A stretch of 64,000 nt of DNA from assembly GCF_038396675.1 (NCBI RefSeq), contig NC_088934.1, positions 40,119,001-40,183,000 of the forward strand, given 5' to 3'. The position numbers and the translations under genes were made by a program. How positions within the stretch are numbered: the first letter of the stretch is position 1; every line of letters begins with the position of its first letter. Shown in pieces: positions 48,952 through 64,000 of this stretch. This stretch comes from Hydra vulgaris. Taxonomy: Eukaryota; Cnidaria; Hydrozoa; Anthoathecata; Hydridae. A model generated the notes under the pieces. The model ran no database searches and had not been told where the DNA came from. It saw only the letters and a program-made list of their open reading frames with translations.

Positions 48952-49663
48952 AGTTTCAGAGAAAAGTTATGTTCCAACTAGCTGAAATAAAAAACATGTT
49001 GGTAGATAGAACTGCACAGTTCTCTAATGATCCAGAAAAAGGTTTTAAATAACATAAAAGTTTAGATGAACTTGATGTTTTGAAAAGAAAAATTGCAAAT
49101 GGAGATATCCAATACATAACTTTTGTATGCATGAATTTAATCTTTATAGTTTGTATGTTATATATTATTACAATATTTTTTTTAAATTTTCATTGACATT
49201 TTCAATGTTTCTTTCACATTGTTTATTTGTAGGTAAAACAGTTATCATTAATTGGCAGTAAAAATCCGCTTGATACAATTAAAAATATTTTGCTCATGTA
49301 AGTAATTAGCATAAGTTTGAATTTTAACATTTATGTTTGACAGTATGATATTTATCATCTTTTTTATATATGTAGACTGACAACAGACACTGTTTTGTCA
49401 GAATACAGCATGAATGGTCTAAAGAAGAAGAAAAAGTTTAAAGATTTGACAAGTCTATGTATTGCTATCACTGGTATTCTCATTAGCTTATTATATGTTT
49501 AATTAACTTTTAAAATAAAAAACAATGTTTTGATTAAAAAAAAATTTTTTTTTTAATTTCTTTGGCTATGGAACATGACATTTATTTAAGTATATTTTAT
49601 TTTATGATCTTATTGAACTATGTATTGTTATTTTTATTAGATGCTGCTTTAAAGTCAAATTAA
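48952..49663 (+). pseudogene. DUF4806-like C-terminal gene fragment, four exons
   Basis: Four exons join in phase: 48952-49124, 49233-49297, 49376-49473 and 49641-49663. Borders are TTTTCAG|A, TTTT|GTATGC, TTGTAG|G, TCAT|GTAAGT, TGTAG|A, ACTG|GTATTC and TTAG|A. The product contains SLDELDVLKRKIANGDIQYI, then VKQLSLIGSKNPLDTIKNIL and LTTDTVLSEYSMNGLKKKKK, ending AITDAALKSN. This matches my memory of the DUF4806 domain (LDELExLExxL... then Leu-x-Leu-x-Gly... then SWxGxKxKxxF). One TAA stops the frame just before HKSLDEL. Upstream exons were not found, so it is either a truncated copy or has one disabling change. The splice sites are well kept. Confidence 0.6.
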
Positions 49664-49728
49664 AATTTAATCAAAATGGATCCCATGCAACTTATTGGGA
49701 GATTAATTAGGCATTCTTTTGATCGATT

Positions 49729-49812
49729 CCCAGCGGGCACAGATGTCTGTGGGACGTCAAAAGTCCGTAGGACGTCCTTAAGACGTCCATCGGGCGTGTT
49801 GTGCCCGCTAGG
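49729..49812. mobile_element. GACGTC-rich mini-element, copy B
   Basis: Starts CCCAGCGGGCACA and ends TGTGCCCGCTAGG, a terminal inverted repeat of about 13 bases with one mismatch. The 60-base interior is built of GGACGTC, GTAGGACGTCC and AAGACGTCC words. It is only 84 bases long and looks complete. Confidence 0.75.
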
Positions 49813-50149
49813 TTTAAAAGAACATCCATTAACATCGATATCGATCAATGATGGCTTAATTAACTATAATCAACTGTTGTATTTTTTATTTATTTTGCAT
49901 TTTTCAGTCATTTTCTTTTATTTATAATATACTATCGATTATACTCTACAGAATATATTAGTTTTTAATTTGGAAAGTGTAACTTTGTTTGAAAAATTAT
50001 TCTTTTTTTTTGTAAAATTAATAATTTATTTTAAATATATCAAATTACACTTTATTTACTTTGATTTCTTTTTATACCTTCCCTAGCCTAGATTAAATCA
50101 AATCTAAAGTGTCTATTGTAAATCATTGCATTTTTATATAACTTTTAAA

Positions 50150-50310
50150 AGAATGTCTTAGTAAAAATAGGACATCTGAATAAGACGTCCTCAAGTCTTT
50201 CTAATGAGACCAGCCGAGAAGTCCTTAGGACGGCTGAAAAGACGTTTCTAGGACGTCTTAAATAGATGTCTGGAATAGACGTCCTCAAGTCTTTCATTTG
50301 AGGCCAAATT
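50150..50310. repeat. GACGTC-rich cluster, copy C
   Basis: Contains AAGACGTCCTCAAGTCTTTC twice (about 50180 and 50277) and several AGGACG/GGACGTCTT words. No CAGCGGGCAC ends are seen. Confidence 0.6.
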
Positions 50311-50664
50311 TAATAAAAAAAAAATTTTTTTTTTAATAATTTCTTTTTTTATTGAGAAAATAGTATATATTACTATTTTCTCATTAATATGATATGTAAT
50401 TGTTATTAATTAAATAAATTCATTTTAGTATATAAAAACCTTTTTTTTCCACGACTCAAAAAATGATTGAATTTTTTAAGAAAAGTTTCTTTCTTTTAAA
50501 ATATTAATGAAAAAATAGTAAATACTACTACACTCTAAAAAAAATTTTAGGGACGGATATGCGATATACCTTTAGTTAGATATAATTTTCAACCTTTTAA
50601 GGTAAAACATATTACAAATTTTTATATATAATTTTATATATATAGGGAAAACGGGGCAAGATAG

Positions 50665-50665
<1 letters not shown>

Positions 50666-50731
<66 letters not shown>
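50666..50731. repeat. (TA)n microsatellite
   Basis: About 66 bases of TA. Confidence 0.95.
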
Positions 50732-50733
<2 letters not shown>

Positions 50734-50829
50734 TGTATTATAAAACATGATTTGATTTTTTTTTTAAATATTGTTAACGTAATTTTCTAAGCATCAGTTT
50801 GTTTTTTGTGCCTAAAAAATACTTCAGTT

Positions 50830-52040
50830 TCGGTTTTTTTCTCCTGACATGATACGCCTTTTTTGAATTCTACGTTCCAAGGTAATATCCCATTTTTCGC
50901 ACATTTCCTCAGCTTTTGTAATGAATGAGGTGCATAATGCATTTCTCCAATTTTCAATTTCATCAGTAAAAGCTCCTAATTGAATTAAGGCTTGCTTAAA
51001 AGTAATTTCTTTACTTTGTAAGCACTTTGAGTTCGATCAATTGAAGAAAGTATTTCAAATCAGAAGTACAAAAAAGCCACAAACTCAAACCTTTGAATGG
51101 CAGAAAGAATAAGTCCAGCATCACCTCGTGAGTCAAGCGTTTCTCCAGAAGAATCACGTAACTTTTTCAAAGCTGCCAACACCTCCTTAAGTTGAGTTGA
51201 TATGGAGGTAACTGCAACTGCTTTTGAACTCCATCTTGTATCTGAATGGCTTTTTACTGCTATTTTCACATATTCCTTCAAAACTTCCCATCTATGAGTT
51301 GATGATGAGAAAAAAACAAATAACTTTTCCAATGTGCCAAAAAAAGTAACAGCTTGACTATTTACATGTGCAGCATGGACTCCAACCAAATTTAAAGAGT
51401 GGTTATTGCAAGGGACAAATATTGCTAATGAATTCAAGTCTAATGTTCGTTTTTGAACTCCAGAATTAGCTCCTGCCATAGTTGCTTGATTATCACAGGA
51501 TTGACTCTTGCAGTCTTGAAAATTCAATCCATCTAAATTAAGCTTTTTTGTTATTTCCGTTGTAATCGCTTCAGCCGATTTACCATGAATTTGAATGAAG
51601 TCTAAAAAAGCTTCTTTCACTGCGACTTTGCCTCTTTCAATATCAACTATCTAATAATTTAAGACATTTGTTTAACACGTGATGAATCAGGAGTGGTACC
51701 AAAAATGATGCTGTAATATTTTGCATTTTTTTCATCAAGTATTATAGATTTACGTACTTTTGAACCAAGCAGGTTAATTAGTTCATTTTGAATTCAATGA
51801 GAGAATTATGATAAAGAACCAGATTTCGAGCTGACTGATTCTAAATGTTTTTTCATGAATGGATCAAAAATGGCTAAAAACTTCATAAGAGCAAGGAAAT
51901 AAATATAATTAAATAGTTATTTAAAAAATAAAAATATCAGTGAAAACAAAAATAAATCCTTCAAAAAATTTTTTTTTCTTTTAATGGTCAACTGGCGCCC
52001 GGGGAGGCTGCCCCTTCGCCCCACCCTAGATCCGCCGATG
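50830..52040 (-). pseudogene. hAT transposase relic (DUF4371/ZMYM1-like)
   Basis: On the minus strand, segments read KNAKYYSIIFGTTPDSSRVK (about 51740-51665), then a 186-codon open stretch (51620-51060). That stretch has SQSCDNQATMAGANSG (equivalent of GQGYDGAxxMSG), FVPCNNHSLNLVGVHAA (Cys-x-x-His motif) and KSHSDTRWSSK. Then, after a shift, LNSIRSFY/IENWRNALCTSF material follows to about 50850. This is the DUF4371-containing hAT core. The GC-rich stretch near 52000-52035 (minus strand GGCGGATCTAGGGTGGGGCG) resembles a hAT 5' terminus. The C-terminal dimerisation region is absent. Confidence 0.75.
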
Positions 52041-53297
52041 TTTAGGTGTAACTTTTTAGGAATATTTTTTTGAAACGCGTTTTTTTTGTGGGTTGTTTTT
52101 TTTGAAACGCGTTTTTGTTTTATGTTAGACTTTAATGAGAGTAGTTGGTAGTTTCTAAAAATTTATTTTAACAAATTGTAATTTAAAGTTTTAATTTTTT
52201 ATTATTATTATTAAGTTTTGATGTTATTTATTATCTATAAGTCCTCAGGTATTTAATAAACTATTTATAAATTTAAAATTATTTATAAGTCCTCGGGTAT
52301 TTAATAAACATATCGATAAGTGGTATGCAAAAAGTTGTGTTTGTCAAAATTTGTTGCAGTTAACTTTTATTTAATTAAACGATTGCAAGATTATTATTTC
52401 TGTTTTTTATTTATTTCTCTGTAAAAACGGTAACTAAAATTTTTTTTTTTAATAAGTGAGTGTGTAATGTTAAATATGTTGGTTTAAATCATACCTTGTT
52501 CACACTGATAGTAAAACACGTTTTATTTTAAACGTTAATTTAAATTAGTTTAGTTAGAGTAGAGAGGTTTTTAAAAAGTTATTTAAACAAATTGTAATTA
52601 AAAGTTTTAGTTCTTTATTTATTTTGCTTTGATGATTTTTATGTGAGCTTGTACTGTCTATTATGTTGGATGTGCTGATTTAAAATAGTTTTACTTATGT
52701 TAAAACTATTATAGCAATCAACTGAAAATAAAGTTTTTTAAATTAAATTTAAAAAATCCCAGCTGCCTTTAAGCCATTAGCAATTTTTAACTTTTTAAAA
52801 ATCAATTGGTTTAAGCGGGAGTACCTTAATTAGACCATAAAACCATCATGTGTAAAATATGAAAGTTTCTCCCCGATTGTATCTTATTTTAATTCAAATT
52901 TTTTTACATATAATTTATTATGAAACTAGGGTGGGCCATAATTAATGAATTTTTAAAACAAGTGTTGGTGTGAAACATTTCCCCGTGTATTTTCATATAT
53001 AATGAAACGGAAATTATATATTTTTTAATTTCAATAATTTTTAGACTTCTTTGGGTTTTCAAAAAAATGGTCGCTTTACATAAAAGTCATATAATTTGAT
53101 AAACTTATGTAAATAAAACATTTATATTAAAAAATGGTTTTGAATGTTTTGACTTTTTGGGGCTCGACATTGTTGAGGCCGTGGTACATCTTAAAGTATT
53201 GAATGAGGTTACCTTTACGCTGTATTAAAAGACATTTTGTTTCTTTTATTTAATAAGTTTTCTTATTAAATTATATAAGTTTATAACATTTAAGTGT
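52041..53297. other. Non-coding stretch with diverged direct repeats
   Basis: TATAAGTCCTCAGGTATTTAATAAAC occurs twice, 50 bases apart (about 52237 and 52287). A segment containing ACAAATTGTAATT...AGTTTTA recurs at about 52172 and 52589. No gene recognised. Confidence 0.5.
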
Positions 53298-53300
53298 GTA

Positions 53301-53394
<94 letters not shown>
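53298..53394. repeat. (TA)n microsatellite
   Basis: A TA array ending at the terminus of Tc1 relic C. Confidence 0.95.
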
Positions 53395-58640
<5,246 letters not shown>

Positions 58641-58649
58641 GAGCGTTTA

Positions 58650-59080
58650 CATTTCTTGGTTAAGAACTCATGCTCACTCAACAATACAATAAGAGATGAG
58701 CTAATTTCTCGGCTTGGTTCTTTGTTAAAGATTTTTTTCCTGAAACCTATAACAACTCAGACACAGTAATACAGGGATACCATCTGTATCGCATAAATGG
58801 AGATTGCAGAGAAGAAGGTATAGCAATCTACACGCTAAATGCAATCAAAATTTTTGAAGTTAATATTCAAATTCTTAATACAATTGAGAATTATTAGATA
58901 CAAAGATGACCCCTTTTTTATGATACTATTTACCGTTTTACACGACAAGGATAATGAAATTTTAACACAAGTAATAGAAAGAATTACTGTAGCAATTGGA
59001 CATTTTTTCTTACTCAAATGGTAACTTTCCCAACATATCAAACAAAACGAAATTTACTACCAAGAGATTTGTTTTATCTC
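58650..59080 (+). pseudogene. Probable LINE endonuclease relic
   Basis: In broken plus frames one reads TVIQGYHLYRINGDCREEG followed by IAIY, then NTIENY, then TQVIERITVAIGHF. The pattern (IxGYxLYRxDR...GGVAIYxK... then LxxTIE-x-Y) fits the endonuclease domain of a non-LTR retrotransposon. Stops and shifts are frequent. Confidence 0.4.
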
Positions 59081-59399
59081 ATTATCAAAGACAATTGACG
59101 CATAACAATTTAGTTCCCGAAACTGTGGAAGAAATAAAATGTGTCACTAATAATAAAAAAAGTTTGTAAACTAAAGGTGCGCAATTATAGATCAATCTCG
59201 TTAACGTCAGTACTGTATAAAATTATTGAGGTTTTTATTCACGATAGCATGTCTATCGTGAATGATAGCAAGGAGTGAGTCAGGTTCTTGTTCAACTTAA
59301 ATCACGCCAAAAGTTATCAAAAAAAATAAATATAAAAATCATCCCAATCACCTAACTGCTTTAGCATATCTTTTACAAATATTTGTGATCTGCAAAGCA

Positions 59400-59910
59400 A
59401 CCTTTCATCATTTATATCTTACCTCTTGCAAAATTCACCAGACTTGTTCTTAATGAGACTAATTTAAATTCCGCTATTTCTTCTTCAGATCTCAGTGTTG
59501 ATGGGTTATGGTCAATTTGATCAGAAATTACATCTTTTAGATGTAATTTCTGATCAAATTGACCATTTACTCGTGCTATTTTTACCCCTCTGGCAATATT
59601 GTTATTATTGGTGACATTAATGCTTATTACACTAAACATCTTGGCTCTAACGCGACTGACCCTGCTGGCACTAAAACCTATAACTTCTGCAATTCTTACT
59701 CAGATAGTTAACTTTGTGACTTTCTTGACAACCCAAAATTAGGATCCTTAATCTTTTTCTTTCACTCCTTGATCTATGTCTCGTCTCTGATTCTAGCTTG
59801 TGTTCAGTTTCTCCTTTTTCTCTTTTAGGTGGTTCTGACCACGTAACAATCTCTATAAATCTTTCATCTCGTATTTCTTTTTCGGATTCACCCTATTATC
59901 GCGCTATATT
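59400..59910 (+). pseudogene. LINE endonuclease relic with inverted duplication
   Basis: Visible blocks are FLNETNLNSAISSSDLSVDG, then DVISDQIDH, then GDINAYYTKHLGSNATDPAG followed by TKTYNF, and finally LLGGSDHVTISINLSS. The GDxNAxxxxW/L and SDH motifs are the C-terminal signature of apurinic-type LINE endonucleases (GDFNAHHxxWLG ... GGSDHxxI). A 27-base inverted duplication at 59509-59565 replaces the part expected between the first two blocks. Confidence 0.7.
59509..59565. repeat. Perfect 27-bp-stem hairpin
   Basis: Arms 59509-59535 and 59539-59565 are exact reverse complements with a TTT loop. The right arm is the sense coding copy (DVISDQIDH) and the left arm the inverted copy. Confidence 0.97.
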
Positions 59911-59918
59911 TACTAGGG

Positions 59919-60660
59919 ATGGCGCTTTTACTTATTTTGATGTAAAAACGCGTAAATTAATTTACATAACTCATATAAAAATATATAATTTACTTACATT
60001 TAAAAATAATTCGTTTTTTTTTTTACATAAATTACATTTACATAAACATGTAAAATAGGGATGGCTCTTTTACTAACTTTTTTTTTACTTACACGAATTT
60101 TTATCAAAAAGTAAATTACGTAAGTAATTTTAAACGTTTAATGTAAATTTACATTTCCGTAAAAGTAATTATTTTTTTTGAAACGACTTTTACTTTATAA
60201 TCTAAGTTTTTCATTTTCAAAAGTAAGTTATGTAAAAGAAGATTACATCGAAAAGAAATTTACTTTTACAAGTAAAAAAAAATCACATGAAGAGCTGTTT
60301 ACTTTTACATGTAAAAGGTAATTACTTTTTAAAATTACATTACATAATAAAAAAATCCTCAATTTGTAATTTACATTTACCTAGAAAATAACTAATTAAA
60401 AAAAATTATATTGAAAAATAACTTTCATATGAAAGTAATTTACATAAAAGTAATATGCTACCAAATGTAAATTAATTTTACAAATAAAATAATATTTTTT
60501 AAGTAGGAATTATTTATTTCAAAAGTAATAACAAATTTTTATTAAAAATAAATTATATAAAACTAAATTTAAATTACATAAGCTTACATTTTATATAATT
60601 TGTAAAGTAAATTAAAAGTAATTTATAAGTAAGTAAATTTACTTATATTTTATAATAACT
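59919..60660. repeat. Quasi-palindromic GTAA/TTAC field
   Basis: About 740 bases built largely of AAGTAATTT, TTACTTTTAC, GTAAATTTAC and similar words in both orientations. A near-copy of TAGGGATGGCKCTTTTACT occurs at 59919 and 60057. This is the composition of the subterminal region of some hAT-type elements, but no transposase is attached. Confidence 0.5.
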
Positions 60661-61439
60661 TTGACAGGATCTTGTACAAAACTAAAAAACATTTAGTTTG
60701 CATTAAAAACTTATCATTAAAAATTGATGATCACGTGTTTTTCTGAAATTTGATTTTAATTAGTTTATTTTAGTTGACAATTATAGTTTTACATTTTTTG
60801 GGAATATATCTAAAAAATTAATATATATGTAGCTGAAATACCAAATTCTCCTGTTTTAGTATGTTATTTTAGCAAAAGAAAAATCTTTTTCTAAAAAAAC
60901 ACGCTAAACCAGTAGAAAAGTTGCATAAATAACAGAAATTTTGAATAATTTTATTTTTTTCACATATAAATAAAATGGTTTAAAAAAGTATTATCCATGA
61001 AAATATAAAATAAACAAAGTACAAGATTTAATTTTAAATTGATTTAAATACAAGTATTGCGTGGTATTATTCCACGTCAAAAGCAATGTAAAAAGGTTTC
61101 ATAATATGAAAATGCGGCGATTCTTTTTATCACCAAACCGATTAGAGTTACTTAAGCAGCAACATCTTTAACTAATAGTATTACTAATAGTTACGTGTAA
61201 ATGAGGTCTTTTATTGTGTTGTTGAAGAACATATTAAACTCATTTAATGACTTTACGGTAACCAATAATGTAATGATGTCTACTTGCGACAATTTTGAGA
61301 TTAAAATATTAATATAATTATGAAAAACCAATGACTTTGGTTAGTAAATATTCTTTTGGTAAATAAAACATACTTAAGTGCCACACTTAAGAATGTTCTT
61401 GTTTATATCACATTAAAATGTTTAGGAAAATATTGAAAC
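60661..61439. other. AT-rich DNA without recognisable gene
   Basis: Nothing supported. Confidence 0.45.
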
Positions 61440-61700
61440 AACCACATTCGGTTTGGGTGTAAACTTTATATAATCATAACCTTTGAATTTTAAATTTTAA
61501 AACCTGTCAAATTAAATTTAGTGTAAGAAAATAAAAAATTAAAGTTAGTAGTTTGTTGCCCTCACATTTGGGGTAAGAATGGTAAATATTTTTGGGTATT
61601 TTTTTCCCCAGGCTCCAATCACCATGAGTCTTATTTCTTAATCTACGTATAAACCATTGCCTAGCTTCAGCTTGGGTTATGCGTATATTACACAGTGGCG
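61440..61700. repeat. Dispersed MITE-like repeat, copy 3
   Basis: Contains AACTTTATATAATCATAACCTT, AACCTGTCAAATTAAATTT and TTGCCCTCACATTTGGGGT, matching copies at 8540 and 27720 in order. Confidence 0.5.
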
Positions 61701-62690
61701 TAGCAAATATTTTTTACCAATAAGCATACTGGTCCAGGTGCCCAATACCTGTTTCTCTGGTGCAATAATTTTTATTAAAAAAAAAAGCCTTTTAAAATAC
61801 ATCTTGAGGTTCCTAAGCCTCGCGGCCCTGGGCCTAGTTGCTTGAGGGATAGTAGTTGTTTTTTATACTGGCCTTGCTGTAGTTAGGCTACTGATACTAC
61901 ACGCAGATAAAGATATTTACATAAATAGTTCTAAATTTTTCACGCCCATAAAATACCGTAGTTCTTAAAAACAGTGCCGGATTAAGACTTGCAGGGTCTG
62001 GGAATACTTTTGACCAGGTGGCTTTTTTTCTTATTAAAGTGGCGAAAAAATGTAACAAAAATACAGCATCCTCTTAAAAATTTCGGAGCTCCTAAATCTG
62101 TGGGACATGCGGTTGTAGCCCATATAATCCAGGACCGATTTAAACTTTCCCTCTTTAGTTTTTAAATAATAAAAACTTTTACGCAAAAAACCTGTAAACA
62201 GAACTAACAGTTATGCCAATTATGCCTTTCAAATAGTCTACCCTTTCTGAGTTTCCCATCGCTATATGCACCTTGTCACTGCCATGTTTCAGCTTTGTCT
62301 AAATTCTAAGCCTTATTTTTTTGCATTACTGTCGTACAAGATCTTGTCAAAGAAGTTATAGAATCATAGGCGTAGAACGCGCTGGGGCTCGGGGGCTCGA
62401 GCCCCATCCGGAAATATGTCGCTGGGGCTTTGCTCCACCCGGGAAAATTCACCAAGTTTTCAAAAATGTTTAAAAAATAAAATTCATAATATACTTAAAA
62501 ATTAACAAATATCACAACTTAAAAACGACTGTAATATTTCCGCAAATACCTATGTTGATTTTCAAAAGCTTAAACTTTCAAAAGTTTATATTATTTTTCG
62601 AATTTCAGAAATTCCACGCTTCTGATAACTCTCAAGGGAGTTTGAGATCGGTAAAAACGTAACAAAAAGAAAATTAACGGAACTACATAA
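61701..62690. other. Repeat-derived DNA, no gene
   Basis: Holds GTGCCGGATTAAGACTTGCAGG at about 61975, a type of sequence common at transposon edges. A GC-rich self-complementary stretch, GGGGCTCGGGGGCTCGAGCCCC, lies near 62384-62405. No coding sequence recognised. Confidence 0.45.
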
Positions 62691-62694
62691 AGAT

Positions 62695-62800
62695 AAACAT
62701 GAGCGAGATCTCGTCTCGTTCTCGTTTCTCGTGAGAAATGGGACTTCTCGTGAGAAACGAGAAATATAAAATTCTCGCGAGAAGTAGAACGAGACTTAAA
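62695..62800. repeat. Cluster of TCTCG/CGAGA palindromic words
   Basis: TTTCTCGTGAGAAA, TTCTCGTGAGAAACGAGAA and TTCTCGCGAGAA lie within 100 bases, mixed with CTCGTCTCGTTCTCG. Such clusters are known near hAT ends as transposase-binding repeats. It lies about 300 bases upstream of a hAT gene. Confidence 0.55.
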
Positions 62801-63109
62801 TATTATATTATTTTCCAAATTAAAAATTATTATAATTTACAAAATGCCTAATAATTTGTTTTTTTAATTAGTTAATATTTTGACTCCGTGATTTTAATTA
62901 GATTTTTTAATTAGATTTTTAAAAAAAATTATAATTAAAAAATTTTAATTAGATTTTAAATATTTTTAATTAGATTTTAAATACAAAAACGTTTTGTATA
63001 AAATGGTGCACTTCATCGTCACCTCGTCATCGCGGATTCATCGTCACCTCGAAAAAAACACAACCAAGATTACGTTGAGTATTCTGAAAAAACTGACGAT
63101 TCTCTTCTT

Positions 63110-64000
63110 TTGCCTCCTAAGAAGAAGCAACGAACCATGGTCGAAATGCTTGAAACGAAGTCCAAATATGACAAAGACAATTCCATTCAAAAACAGTTTG
63201 ACTCTGCAATGCTGGATTACTTTTGCACTGATCTGGCATCTTCAGCAGTCAAAGGAAGAGGTTTCAAGAAATTATTTGACATTGTAAACCCTAAACTGAG
63301 CCTTCATCACAGAACAACATATTCAAGAAAGCTTTCAATTCGGTCAAGAGAAGTTCAAGCTGAAATGAAGAGCATAATAACGGAGATTACGCCAAATCTA
63401 AAAAGTGCATCATTTACTTCTGACCTTTGGACTTCTAGAGCTCAGGACAGCTACATCTCTTGGCTTTTTCATGCTACTGACGAAAATTGGAGACTACATC
63501 ACTGGACACCCCATGTCCAACAGTTCCCAGGCAGACACACAGGTATCTTAATTGAAGGAAAGCTGGATTTATTCTTAGAAAAACTAAATTTGCCTGCTGA
63601 TTTGCCAATGTACTGCGTGAACGACCAGGCAAGAAACATGAAACTTGCAGTCAAATTGTCAAAGCGCCTTGACCAATACTTAAGCAACAATCATATTTTG
63701 CAATGTGCAGTTCGAGACTCATTTGGAATGACTGCTGGAACAGATGATGCGTTGCAAACATGCAAAGATTTGGCTTCTTTAACTCACAAGTCAACAGTTG
63801 CAGCTGAGTTACTTGAATCAGAATCAGACGCTCAAGGAATCAATTTAGACAGTTACGCCAATTTGTTGACACAAGATGGAATAGTGAACTGGATTGCATG
63901 GCTTCTGTCCTACATCTAAAGAGTGCAACTATCAGCTTATGTGCAAACAAAGATATTTTTTCTTCAAAGACCATCAGTGCATCACAGTGGAAATCAATCG
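63110..64000 (+). pseudogene. hAT transposase (ZBED-like), 5' part, cut by window end
   Basis: An open frame of 269 codons (63110-63919) has a short basic N-terminus (PPKKKQRT). The hAT core follows, with a helix preceding ASFTSDLWTSRAQDSYISWL (first catalytic Asp in TSDLWT), then YCVNDQARNMKLAVKL (second Asp region) and LQCAVRDSFGM in place of the usual Cys-x-x-His-x-Leu-x-L. After 63919 similarity resumes in another frame (SVLHLKSATISLCANKDIFS, SASQWKSI) to the window edge. An upstream segment at 62997-63110 (VTSSSRIHRHLEKNTTK) may hold part of the BED-finger linker. The frameshift suggests an inactive copy. Confidence 0.75.

Noticed and set aside
49660..49927. Frames on both strands over the GACGTC mini-element
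   Set aside because: They merely run through the short repeat; no similarity or splice support.

Overview
The window reads as nuclear DNA of a small invertebrate with a very AT-rich, transposon-laden genome. A cnidarian, most likely Hydra, fits best. This rests on extreme A+T content, GT-AG introns from tens of bases to about 7 kb, dense long (TA)n arrays, and a mix of hAT, Tc1/mariner, Kolobok-like, RAG1/Transib-like, LINE, SINE and MITE relics. Species assignment is inference; no barcode gene is present.

Only one clear host gene is present. It is a complete SLC6-type sodium-coupled neurotransmitter/amino-acid symporter on the minus strand, in nine coding exons from 34675 down to 16405. The spliced reading frame is open (about 626 aa, 12 transmembrane segments) and all eight introns have GT-AG borders. 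Its TM7 ion site carries Asp and Cys where most chloride-dependent relatives have Asn and Ser. A second, weaker host-type candidate is a four-exon fragment encoding a DUF4806-like C-terminus (48952-49663, plus), with one in-frame stop.

Layout: 1-4 kb holds a small MITE, a tRNA-derived SINE and (TA)n arrays. 4-8.2 kb holds a decayed hAT (TTF-type zinc finger plus RNase-H core) followed by a RAG1/Transib-like relic. 10.24-13.79 kb is an unclassified DNA transposon with long terminal inverted repeats, whose four-exon transposase is still open (about 767 aa). 14.78-16.12 kb is a TTAA-flanked Kolobok-like element. 16.4-34.7 kb is the SLC6 gene, whose introns hold MITEs, foldbacks, a SINE and (TA)n arrays. 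34.7-38.9 kb has no recognisable gene. 39.15-40.85 kb is a TA-flanked Tc1 element with doubled terminal repeats. 42.3-45.0 kb is a large decayed transposase-like gene of a family common in cnidarians. 46-48.4 kb holds a Tc1 relic, a MITE and a LINE reverse-transcriptase tail. 50.8-52.0 kb is a hAT relic. 53.4-54.5 kb is an internally deleted Tc1 with (TA)n arrays at both ends. 58.6-59.9 kb holds LINE endonuclease relics. 62.7 kb to the end is the 5' part of another hAT.

Three themes run through the window. First, at least fifteen long (TA)n arrays occupy about 3 kb, several touching Tc1 ends. Second, perfect or near-perfect hairpins occur repeatedly inside old coding sequence (4085-4170, 12840-12912, 59509-59565), as expected from snap-back template switching; one of them appears to have supplied the 5' end of an intron. 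Third, several short repeat families occur in two or more copies in direct or inverted orientation. No prokaryotic-type system, CRISPR array, rRNA or convincing functional tRNA gene was seen.
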